DNA from: an uncultured Selenomonadales bacterium
Lineage (GTDB): Bacteria; Bacillota_C; Negativicutes; Selenomonadales; Selenomonadaceae
Length of the DNA stretch: 6,967 nt
Assembly (NCBI GenBank): GCA_937916025.1
Contig: CALGGX010000089.1
Location: 1 to 6,967, forward strand
Reading direction: 5' to 3'
The translations under genes and the position numbers were made by a program. The notes beneath the pieces are model-generated. The model did no database searches. It was not told the DNA's origin and worked only from the letters and a program-made list of their open reading frames with translations. Below, piece by piece: positions 1-6,967 of the stretch. The stretch's first letter is position 1, and every line of letters begins with the position of its first letter.

Positions 1-3000
1 GAGGGATCTGTTTGTGTCGATACAGTGACTCGAAAAATCGAACAGAATACGGCTCTCGAGGCGGCGCGCAGATTTCTGTTTAACAATGAGGAATTTCCCG
101 ACGAGCCGCCGATCGAAGATGCGCCCGCCGAAGACATTCCGCCGCCGATCGAAGAAGAATTTGTTGCGCCGCCGCCGCTTGACGAACCGAAACCGAGCAA
201 ACCGAAACCGGCTGCGAAAAAATCTGCCGCGAAAAAAGTCTCCGGCAAGCCGATTAAGATTGCCAATCTCACGAATGATCAGAAGCATGTCGTGATCGAA
301 GGCGTGATTTGCAAAGACGAAAGGTACGGCATTCGCATCGGCAAGACGAAGACCGGCGCGATCATTTTTACGTTCGGGCTTGCCGACGACTCCGATGGCA
401 TTGTCTGCAAACACATTTTCAAAAACGATAGCGAATCGGCAGACACTTACATTGCAAATTTGCGCGGCGGAATGCGCGTTCGAGTGAGCGGCAAGGTGAA
501 GCAGGACGATTTCGCGAAAGAGCCGGTGTTTTTTTTCGACAGCATTGAAGAAGTGCCGACGGTCGAGCGCGAGGATAATGCCGAAGTCAAGCGCGTCGAA
601 TTGCATGCGCATACGACGATGAGCGCAATGGACTCGGTCGTGCCGGTCGAGAAGCTGATCAATACAGCCGCGCGTTGGGGTTGGGATGCGATCGCGATCA
701 CCGATCACGGCGTCGTGCAGGCATTTCCGAAAGCCGCCGAGACCGCCGCGAAGCTCGCAAAGTCCGGCAAAAAAATCAAAGTCATCTACGGCATGGAAGG
801 CTATCTTACCGGCGATGATTATCGGCAGAAATCGGCAAATCACATCATAATTCTCGCGCGAAACAAACTCGGGCTCGAGAATTTGTACAAACTCGTCTCG
901 TTGTCGAATTTGAAATTCCTGCACTCGAAGCCGCGTATTCCGAAAAAAATTCTGGCGGCGTATCGTGAGGGATTGATTCTCGGTTCGGCTTGCGAGGCGG
1001 GCGAATTGATCCGTGCAATCGAAAGAAATGCTTCCGATGCGGAGTTGGATCAAATCGCCGAGTTTTACGATTATCTCGAAATTCAGCCGATCCATAACAA
1101 CGATTTTTTGAAGCGATCGACGGATTACCCGGACATAAACACGGACGACGATCTCCGCGCGATCAACATAAAAGTCGCCGAGATTGCCGCGCGGCTCGAC
1201 AAGCCGTTGGCAGCAACTTGCGACGTGCATTTTCTCAATCCGAACGACAAAATTTATCGCGCGATCATGCAGAGCGGCAAGGGATTTTCCGATGCGGATC
1301 GTCAACCGCCGATTTATCTCCGAACGACGGAAGAGATGCTCGCCGAATTCGATTATCTCGACGAGAAAACGCGCGTCGATGCCGTCATCAACAATCCGAG
1401 AAAAATTGCCGAGCAGATCGAGTGGCTCAAGCCGATTCCTGACGAATTGTATGCGCCGTCGATCCCGGGCGCGGACGAAGAAATTCGGCAAATGACTTAC
1501 GCGCGCGCGCATGAAATTTACGGTGAGGAACTGCCCGAGATTGTTTCCGCGCGGCTCGAAGAAGAATTGAAGCCGATCATACATCACGGCTTTGCGGTGC
1601 TGTATTTGATTGCGCAGAAGCTCGTCAAAAAATCCAATGACGACGGATATCTCGTCGGCTCGCGCGGCTCGGTCGGCTCTTCAATCGTCGCGACCATGGC
1701 GGGAATTACCGAAGTCAATCCTCTGCCGCCGCATTACATCTGCCCGCATTGCAAGCATTCGGAGTTCATCACGGACGGCTCGTACGGTTGCGGCTACGAT
1801 CTGCCGGATAAAATCTGTCCGAAGTGCGGCGGGAAGTTGTCGAAAGACGGGCATGACATCCCGTTTGCGGTCTTCCTCGGTTTTGACGGCGATAAAGTTC
1901 CCGACATCGATCTCAACTTCTCCGGCGAATATCAGTCGACGGCGCATAAGTACACCGAGATTTTGTTCGGCAAACACAATGTTTATCGCGCGGGTTCGAT
2001 TACGACAATTGCAGAGAAAACCGCTTACGGCTTCGTCAAAAAGTATTACGAAAAGCTCGGCAAAACAAAACATGGCGCGTTCATCTCGAAAATGGTCGAA
2101 GGCGTGACGGGCGTCAAGCGCACGAGCGGGCAACATCCTGCCGGCATCATGGTCGTGCCGCGCGATCTCGACATTCACTACTTCACGCCGATTCAATATC
2201 CCGCCGACGACAAAGATTCCAAAACCATCACGACGCATTTCGATTATCACTCGATCAGCTCGCGGCTGGTAAAGCTCGACATTCTCGGACATGATGATCC
2301 GACGGTGCTCAAGATGCTCGAAAATCTCACGGGCATCGATCCGACGACGATTCCGCTCGACGACAAAGAGACGATGTCCATTTTTGACTCGACGAAAGCA
2401 CTCGGCGTCACGCCCAAGCAGATCAACAATCAAACGGGCACGTTCGGCATTCCGGAATTCAGAACGGAATTCACGCGGCAGATGATCGACGATACGCATC
2501 CGAACTGCTTCAGCGATCTCGTCCGCATCTCCGGCTTTTCGCATGGCACGGACGTTTGGCTCAACAACGCGCAGGATTTGATCCGAAAAAACATCTGCAC
2601 GTTGAAAGACGCGATCTCCGCGCGCGACGACATAATGATGTATCTCATTCATCACGGCGTCGATCGATTGCTGTCATTCAAAACAATGGAAGCGGTTCGC
2701 AAGGGCAAGGGCATCAAACCGGACGTGGTTGCCGATTTGCAATCGCATGGCGTGCCGGATTGGTACATCGAGTCGTGTCAAAAGATCAAATATCTCTTTC
2801 CGCGCGCGCATGCCACGGCTTACGTGATGATGGCGTTTCGGATTGCGTGGTTCAAAGTGCACCGACCGTTGGCATATTACGCGGCGTATTTTTCGATCCG
2901 CGCGGCAGAATTTGATGCAACCGTCGTCGTCAAAGGGCAGGATTTTGTAAAGCAACAGCTCGCGGAGCTCGAAGCATTGTCGAAAGAGAAAAAACTCGAC

Positions 3001-3336
3001 GTCAAGGGCGCGGATACGCTCGCGGTTCTGCAGTTGGTCAATGAAATGTTCTGCCGGGGCTTCACGGTCGAGCACGTCGATCTGTACAAATCGGACGCGT
3101 ATCGATTCATCATGCATGAAGAAACGAAGTCGCTGTTGCCGCCGATTGCATCGATTGCGGGCGTCGGACCGATTGCGGCTCAATCGATCGTTGACGTTCG
3201 AGACGAGCGCGAGTTTTCTTCGATTGAAGATCTGAAATCGCGCGCGGGCATCAACAAGACGTCGATTGCGGCGTTGAAAGAGCACGGTTGTCTCGACGGA
3301 CTCGACGACAGCGATCAGATTGCACTCTTCGGCTGA
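1..3336 (+). CDS. polC: PolC-type DNA polymerase III alpha subunit, lacking the exonuclease insert (5' partial)
   Basis: Replicative DNA polymerase of the C family; it extends DNA at the fork with the sliding clamp. Numbering is from GTG 25, but the frame is open to base 1 and that GTG lacks a well-placed ribosome site, so the gene probably starts upstream. Visible order: acidic, Pro/Lys-rich linker (about 20-75), OB fold (about 80-180), PHP domain (about 190-420), then polymerase core. PHP ligands H194, H196, D227, H228, E258, H273, C323, D400 and H402 are all present. Core motifs are GSRGSVGSS (545-553), zinc cysteines C573, C576, C598 and C601, and palm aspartates D627, D629 and D752. The tail QIALFG resembles the clamp-binding end of Bacillus PolC (QLSLF). 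Oddity: only 14 residues separate E258 from H273, where Bacillus PolC carries a DnaQ-like exonuclease of somewhat under 200 residues. The visible protein is about 1,110 residues against about 1,440 for Bacillus PolC. The polC identity is very secure; the start is not. Confidence 0.97.
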   Translation, partial: EGSVCVDTVTRKIEQNTALEAARRFLFNNEEFPDEPPIEDAPAEDIPPPIEEEFVAPPPLDEPKPSKPKPAAKKSAAKKVSGKPIKIANLTNDQKHVVIEGVICKDERYGIRIGKTKTGAIIFTFGLADDSDGIVCKHIFKNDSESADTYIANLRGGMRVRVSGKVKQDDFAKEPVFFFDSIEEVPTVEREDNAEVKRVELHAHTTMSAMDSVVPVEKLINTAARWGWDAIAITDHGVVQAFPKAAETAAKLAKSGKKIKVIYGMEGYLTGDDYRQKSANHIIILARNKLGLENLYKLVSLSNLKFLHSKPRIPKKILAAYREGLILGSACEAGELIRAIERNASDAELDQIAEFYDYLEIQPIHNNDFLKRSTDYPDINTDDDLRAINIKVAEIAARLDKPLAATCDVHFLNPNDKIYRAIMQSGKGFSDADRQPPIYLRTTEEMLAEFDYLDEKTRVDAVINNPRKIAEQIEWLKPIPDELYAPSIPGADEEIRQMTYARAHEIYGEELPEIVSARLEEELKPIIHHGFAVLYLIAQKLVKKSNDDGYLVGSRGSVGSSIVATMAGITEVNPLPPHYICPHCKHSEFITDGSYGCGYDLPDKICPKCGGKLSKDGHDIPFAVFLGFDGDKVPDIDLNFSGEYQSTAHKYTEILFGKHNVYRAGSITTIAEKTAYGFVKKYYEKLGKTKHGAFISKMVEGVTGVKRTSGQHPAGIMVVPRDLDIHYFTPIQYPADDKDSKTITTHFDYHSISSRLVKLDILGHDDPTVLKMLENLTGIDPTTIPLDDKETMSIFDSTKALGVTPKQINNQTGTFGIPEFRTEFTRQMIDDTHPNCFSDLVRISGFSHGTDVWLNNAQDLIRKNICTLKDAISARDDIMMYLIHHGVDRLLSFKTMEAVRKGKGIKPDVVADLQSHGVPDWYIESCQKIKYLFPRAHATAYVMMAFRIAWFKVHRPLAYYAAYFSIRAAEFDATVVVKGQDFVKQQLAELEALSKEKKLDVKGADTLAVLQLVNEMFCRGFTVEHVDLYKSDAYRFIMHEETKSLLPPIASIAGVGPIAAQSIVDVRDEREFSSIEDLKSRAGINKTSIAALKEHGCLDGLDDSDQIALFG

Positions 3337-3345
3337 TACAAAAAA

Positions 3346-3370
3346 ATTCCGCTCCGCGCGGAGTTTTTTT
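3346..3370 (+). terminator. rho-independent terminator after polC
   Basis: The perfect 12-base palindrome CTCCGCGCGGAG (3352-3363) is followed at once by seven T (3364-3370). It lies 15 bases past the polC stop. A run of seven A (3340-3346) precedes it, so a weaker effect on transcripts from the other strand is possible. The shifted pairing CCGC/GCGG (3349-3352 with 3358-3361) is an alternative stem. The GC-rich stem plus T tract is the classic intrinsic terminator form. Confidence 0.85.
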
Positions 3371-3371
3371 A

Positions 3372-3400
3372 TTGCGCTGAAGTCGGCTTTAAGTGATAAT
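3372..3400 (+). promoter_or_regulatory. probable sigma-70-type promoter for the 3433-5451 gene pair
   Basis: TTGCGC (3372-3377) and GATAAT (3395-3400) are separated by 17 bases. The -10 box matches the consensus at five of six positions; the -35 box keeps the TTG core. It sits just after the polC terminator and about 30 bases before the GTG start at 3433, so it would give the next gene independent expression. Assigned by eye only. Confidence 0.5.
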
Positions 3401-3416
3401 ATCGAAAACGAAATTT

Positions 3417-3423
3417 GAGGAGG
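3417..3423 (+). promoter_or_regulatory. ribosome binding site that fixes GTG 3433
   Basis: GAGGAGG is a near-perfect Shine-Dalgarno with nine bases before GTG 3433. It rules against the in-frame TTG at 3415, whose codon overlaps it. It also shows that the truncated restriction-modification fragment has its own translation start. Confidence 0.75.
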
Positions 3424-3432
3424 CTTCGACAA

Positions 3433-4440
3433 GTGAGCAGGAACAAACTGCATGGAGTGTTGACGGCTGAAGACTTGAAACTGTATCACAGTCTGCCGTA
3501 CGAGGAGCGACCGAAACTGATATTTGACGGCGATCAAACGATTGCGGCGGATCATATCAATCCGTATTTGTTTGACGCCCCGGACATTTTGATTGAGCGA
3601 CGCCCGCAACCGTTGTGCGACGTGCCGCGCATGATTTACGGCAACAAACCGGTCGACGGCGGCAATCTGATCATCGAAGCGAACGAGCTCGAAGACTTTC
3701 TTCGGCGAGAACCGCGCGCAAAGAAATTTATCCGACGTCTGATCGGCGGCGAGGAGTTCATCAACAATCTGCCGCGATACTGTCTTTGGCTGGTCGACGC
3801 AACACCGAACGAAATTCGCTCGATGCCGGGTGTTTACAAACGCGTCGAAGCTGTCCGTCAAATGAGACTCGTCAGTCGAAACGCCGACACGCGAAAGCTC
3901 GCCGATCGCCCGCATTTGTTTCGAGATACCAACGTCTTCGATCACTACATCGCGGTGCCGCGCGTTTCATCGGAACGGCGAAAGTACATACCGATCGGAT
4001 TTTTGACGGCAGAAGTTATTGTGGGCGATTCCATGTCGGTCGTTCCGAACGCGACGCTGTATCACTTCGGCATTTTGACGTCGTCGGTGCACATGGCGTG
4101 GATGCGGCGCGTTTGCGGACGGCTGAAATCGGATTATCGATATTCCGGCACGGTTGTTTACAACAATTTCATTTGGTGTGAACCGACAGCTGAACAACGT
4201 CAATCGATCGAGCATTCGGCGCAGAAAATTCTCGACGCCCGGGCGAAATATCCCGACTCGAGCCTTGCCGATCTCTACGATGAAGTGACGATGCCAAGAG
4301 GACTCCGCGCGGCGCATCAAGAAAATGACAACGCCGTTCTCGACGCTTACAATTTCGACCGTGATTGGGAAGAGGCAGAGATAGTCTCGCGGCTGATGGA
4401 AATGTACAGCGACTTGGCGGGAACCTCAAACGATTTCTGA
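3433..4440 (+). CDS. MmeI-like type IIL restriction-modification protein, target-recognition and C-terminal part only
   Basis: Complete MmeI-family enzymes (roughly 900-1,000 residues) carry nuclease, helical, adenine methyltransferase, target-recognition and C-terminal helical domains in one chain. This 335-residue protein has only the last two. Family-like segments: IFDGD (30-34), INPYL (42-46), GNKPVDGGNL (70-79), RYCLWLVD (115-122), SSERRKYIPIGF (179-190), CGRLKSDYRYS (228-238), VYNNFIW (242-248) and SSLADLYD (276-283). No NPPY/NPPF methyltransferase motif, SAM-binding motif or nuclease motif is visible, so it cannot cut or methylate alone. The start is GTG 3433, set by the Shine-Dalgarno GAGGAGG (3417-3423) nine bases before it; the in-frame TTG at 3415 overlaps that site and is unlikely. 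It probably shares a transcript with the reductase 15 bases downstream. Either a decayed remnant or a deliberately separate specificity protein. The family call is firm; the function is open. Confidence 0.85.
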   Translation: MSRNKLHGVLTAEDLKLYHSLPYEERPKLIFDGDQTIAADHINPYLFDAPDILIERRPQPLCDVPRMIYGNKPVDGGNLIIEANELEDFLRREPRAKKFIRRLIGGEEFINNLPRYCLWLVDATPNEIRSMPGVYKRVEAVRQMRLVSRNADTRKLADRPHLFRDTNVFDHYIAVPRVSSERRKYIPIGFLTAEVIVGDSMSVVPNATLYHFGILTSSVHMAWMRRVCGRLKSDYRYSGTVVYNNFIWCEPTAEQRQSIEHSAQKILDARAKYPDSSLADLYDEVTMPRGLRAAHQENDNAVLDAYNFDRDWEEAEIVSRLMEMYSDLAGTSNDF

Positions 4441-5807
<1,367 letters not shown>

Positions 5808-5815
<8 letters not shown>

Positions 5816-6029
5816 TTGCGGTTTCTTTCAACGGAACAATGGCAAGTTGCTTGCCGTTTTTGTAGAGCAACTCGATGACGCGATCGATGTCGTCGCTGAA
5901 AATTGCGTCGTCGTCCGCCTCTTTCTCGTCTTCGATTGCCTTAGTCAATTCGTAGCGAAATTCCGATGCCTTGTTTTCGACCGGAGACAACGTTGCTTGA
6001 AATTCCTCCCACGTTTTCCATTTTGCCAT
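5808..6029 (-). CDS. small acidic protein, probable antitoxin of the adjacent Gp49-type toxin
   Basis: A 73-residue acidic protein (about 17 acidic, 10 basic residues) encoded directly before the toxin and overlapping it by 8 bases. Position, size, charge and coupling argue that it neutralises the toxin. The N-terminus WKTWEEFQATLSP and the C-terminal segment IDRVIELLYKNGKQLAIVPL resemble the two ends of HigA-type antitoxins. The Cro/C1-type helix-turn-helix that normally lies between them is not visible; an acidic stretch EDEKEADDDAIFSDD stands there instead. It therefore probably lacks the DNA-binding part that HigA uses for autoregulation. The order, antitoxin before toxin, is also the reverse of most HigBA loci. 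The start ATG (6029-6027) has the Shine-Dalgarno GAGGTGAT and a strong promoter upstream. The gene is convincing; the antitoxin role is inferred from context, and the HigA relationship is a by-eye resemblance. Confidence 0.8.
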
Positions 6030-6051
6030 AACTTATCACCTCGGCTGTCAT
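6023..6051 (+). promoter_or_regulatory. weak candidate promoter for the methyltransferase gene
   Basis: TTGCCA (6023-6028, five of six matches) and TGTCAT (6046-6051, four of six) are 17 bases apart. They lie inside and just upstream of the divergent antitoxin start. If used, it would overlap the toxin-antitoxin promoter on the other strand, so the two transcripts would compete. The -10 match is poor; this is only the best candidate I can find for the plus-strand gene. Confidence 0.25.
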
Positions 6052-6060
6052 TATATCACC
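6034..6060 (-). repeat. pair of GGTGATA direct repeats, possible operator
   Basis: On the minus strand the heptamer GGTGATA occurs at 6060-6054 and again at 6040-6034, exactly 20 bases apart, about two helical turns. The first copy runs into the -10 box and the second overlaps the Shine-Dalgarno. A bound repressor there would block both transcription and translation of the toxin-antitoxin operon. Two copies of seven bases can arise by chance, and the second doubles as a ribosome site, so the operator reading is tentative. Confidence 0.3.
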
Positions 6061-6078
6061 GCAACAAAAATTTTTCAA
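6050..6078 (-). promoter_or_regulatory. near-consensus extended -10 promoter of the toxin-antitoxin operon
   Basis: Reading the minus strand, TTGAAA (6078-6073), a 17-base spacer and a perfect TATAAT (6055-6050) precede the antitoxin start. The TGA immediately before the -10 box gives the extended TGn form. The distance from the -10 box to the ATG is 20 bases, so the leader is short. The Shine-Dalgarno GAGGTGAT lies between them. This is the best promoter match in the window. Confidence 0.8.
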
Positions 6079-6095
6079 CAGGAGTTGATGTTTGA

Positions 6096-6686
6096 ATGAA
6101 CGATTGGAATGAAGGCTACTTCACGTCGTCGACTTACACTTACGGATATTATCGCGAGTTGAGTCCGACGTTTCAGAAGTTCTGTTTGCTGATGCGCGGC
6201 TTCGATTCGCCGCCGTTCGATCAGAACTCTCGGCATTGCGAGCTCGGCTACGGGCAAGGCGTGTCGGTCAACATTCATGCCGCATCGACGCCCGGACATT
6301 ACGTCGGTACGGATTTCAATCCCGCGCATGCCGCGCACGCCAATGAACTCAATCGCGCGTCCGGTTCCGGAGCCGAGCTTTTCGAGGACAGTTTTGAGCA
6401 ACTGCTTACACGTTTTAATGAATACGATCATAGGGGGGAGAAATATTCCTCAATCGGATTGCATGGCATTTGGTCTTGGATCAGCAATGAAAATCGGAAA
6501 TACATCGTCGAGATCATTCGTCGACATCTGAAGTCGGGCGGCGTCGTTTACAACAGCTATAACTGCCTGCCGGGGCACGCACCCGATGCTCCGCTTCGAG
6601 AATTACTCGAGCTCTATGATAAGTTCGTCGGCGGCAATGAAGGCAATACATTCAAACGCGTTGACAGCGCAATCAAATTCGCCTAA
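6096..6686 (+). CDS. class I SAM-dependent methyltransferase, catalytic half ending at a premature TAA
   Basis: Predicted methyltransferase of the family that carries a C-terminal methyltransferase-regulatory domain; the substrate is unknown. The catalytic fold is visible: YGYYRELSP near the N-terminus, SAM motif I CELGYGQG (48-55), YVGTDFNPAHA (69-79) with the acidic residue after strand 2, SIGLHGIWSWIS (119-130), and GGVVYNSYNCLPG (148-160). The start ATG 6096 follows AGGAG (6080-6084) by 11 bases, and an in-frame TGA lies immediately before it. The chain stops at residue 196 with FKRVDSAIKFA, at the junction with the regulatory domain, although the same frame goes on coding family-like protein. 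Full-length relatives are about 500 residues. It is divergent from the toxin-antitoxin operon, 66 bases away. The catalytic domain is recognisable with confidence; whether this short form is a real product is doubtful. Confidence 0.8.
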   Translation: MNDWNEGYFTSSTYTYGYYRELSPTFQKFCLLMRGFDSPPFDQNSRHCELGYGQGVSVNIHAASTPGHYVGTDFNPAHAAHANELNRASGSGAELFEDSFEQLLTRFNEYDHRGEKYSSIGLHGIWSWISNENRKYIVEIIRRHLKSGGVVYNSYNCLPGHAPDAPLRELLELYDKFVGGNEGNTFKRVDSAIKFA

Positions 6687-6967
6687 GACTTGATCAACGC
6701 CAAGCCGATTTATGCCTTGCGAGTGCCGGAACTGAAGGCAAAACTCGATCAGATCAAAAAGCACGATCGCAATTATCTTGCGCATGAATATCTCAATCGC
6801 GATTGGACGTGCATGTATTTTGTCGACTTGGCTGAGATCATGTCGAAGGCAAAACTCGATTATGCTTGTACTGCCGTGCCGCTCGATGCAGTCGAGCAAT
6901 TGAATTTGACGGCGGACGCGCAAAAGTTTTTGAATGCGATCACCAATCCGATTATGCGCGAGCAAGC
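6687..6967 (+). pseudogene. methyltransferase-regulatory-domain continuation of the 6096 gene, beyond an in-frame TAA (runs off the window)
   Basis: Read in the same frame as the gene at 6096, 93 codons follow the TAA without another stop. Their sequence fits the expected regulatory domain: DHDRNYLAHEYLN-like text (KHDRNYLAHEYLNRDW), then YFVDLAEIMSKAKLDYACTA and LNLTADAQKFLNA. No ribosome site precedes an in-frame start here; the nearest candidate is a bare TTG at 6690. So this is the second part of one gene broken by a single nonsense codon, not a separate gene. A one-base change from a sense codon such as CAA (Gln) would explain it. The gene continues past the right edge. Confidence 0.75.

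Noticed and set aside
25..27. GTG as the true polC start
   Set aside because: No Shine-Dalgarno lies at a useful distance (GAGGGA at 1-6 is 18 bases away), the frame is open to base 1, and the N-terminal domain of PolC would otherwise be missing. The gene is better treated as cut off at the left edge.
1681..2655. 324-codon open frame on the minus strand inside polC
   Set aside because: It lies opposite strongly conserved PolC motifs (palm aspartates, zinc cysteines) and its arginine-rich translation resembles no family. It is a codon-bias shadow.
3415..3417. TTG as the start of the MmeI-like fragment
   Set aside because: It overlaps the GAGGAGG ribosome site at 3417-3423, which is correctly spaced for GTG 3433.
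2674..3945. 423-codon open frame on the minus strand across the polC end and the next gene
   Set aside because: It runs through the polC terminator and two well-supported genes, has an arginine/phenylalanine-rich composition and no recognisable motif.
6088..6099. ATG TTT GAA TGA mini-frame just before the methyltransferase, as a leader peptide
   Set aside because: Only three codons. It sits close to the AGGAG ribosome site, but nothing distinguishes it from chance.

Overview
The window looks like bacterial chromosome from a Bacillota organism. The main reason is a PolC-type replicative polymerase, which is largely confined to Bacillota and a few relatives. Balanced base composition and a methyltransferase family that I associate with Selenomonas-like genomes make a Negativicutes-type host plausible, but this is inference. 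Every stretch above 300 bases is occupied by a gene. The only gaps are 3337-3432 and 6030-6095, and both carry regulatory signals. I see no tRNA, rRNA, CRISPR array, insertion sequence or integrase.

Layout, left to right. Positions 1-3336 (+) hold most of polC, the DNA polymerase III alpha subunit. Its frame is open at base 1, so the true start is probably outside the window. The polymerase core, zinc-binding cysteines, PHP metal ligands and C-terminal clamp-binding tail are all present. The DnaQ-like proofreading exonuclease that normally interrupts the PHP domain is absent from its usual place. A rho-independent terminator follows at about 3346-3370. A probable promoter (3372-3400) and a strong Shine-Dalgarno then serve a gene at 3433-4440 (+). 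This gene encodes only the target-recognition and C-terminal part of an MmeI-like type IIL restriction-methylation enzyme, with no nuclease or methyltransferase domain. Fifteen bases later, probably in the same transcript, comes an intact aldo/keto reductase (4456-5451, +).

Converging on it from the other strand is a two-gene toxin-antitoxin-like operon. A 73-residue acidic protein (5808-6029, -) overlaps by 8 bases the start of a Gp49/HigB-type RelE-superfamily toxin (5441-5815, -). The toxin's 3' end overlaps the reductase's 3' end by 11 bases. The operon has a near-consensus extended -10 promoter. The presumed antitoxin keeps sequence resembling the two ends of HigA-type antitoxins but has no visible helix-turn-helix, and it precedes the toxin instead of following it.

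Divergent from that operon, and separated by 66 bases, is a class I SAM-dependent methyltransferase with a downstream methyltransferase-regulatory domain (6096 to beyond the right edge, +). An in-frame TAA at 6684-6686 splits the catalytic and regulatory halves. The reading frame continues intact and family-like after it, so this is a recent nonsense lesion, a sequence error, or less likely a genuine short product.

The genes do not form one pathway. A conserved housekeeping gene is followed by an accessory-looking stretch holding a restriction-modification remnant or orphan specificity protein, a toxin-antitoxin pair, a stand-alone reductase and a broken methyltransferase. The points most worth a second look are the exonuclease-less PolC, the separately expressed specificity half, the unusual antitoxin and the nonsense codon.
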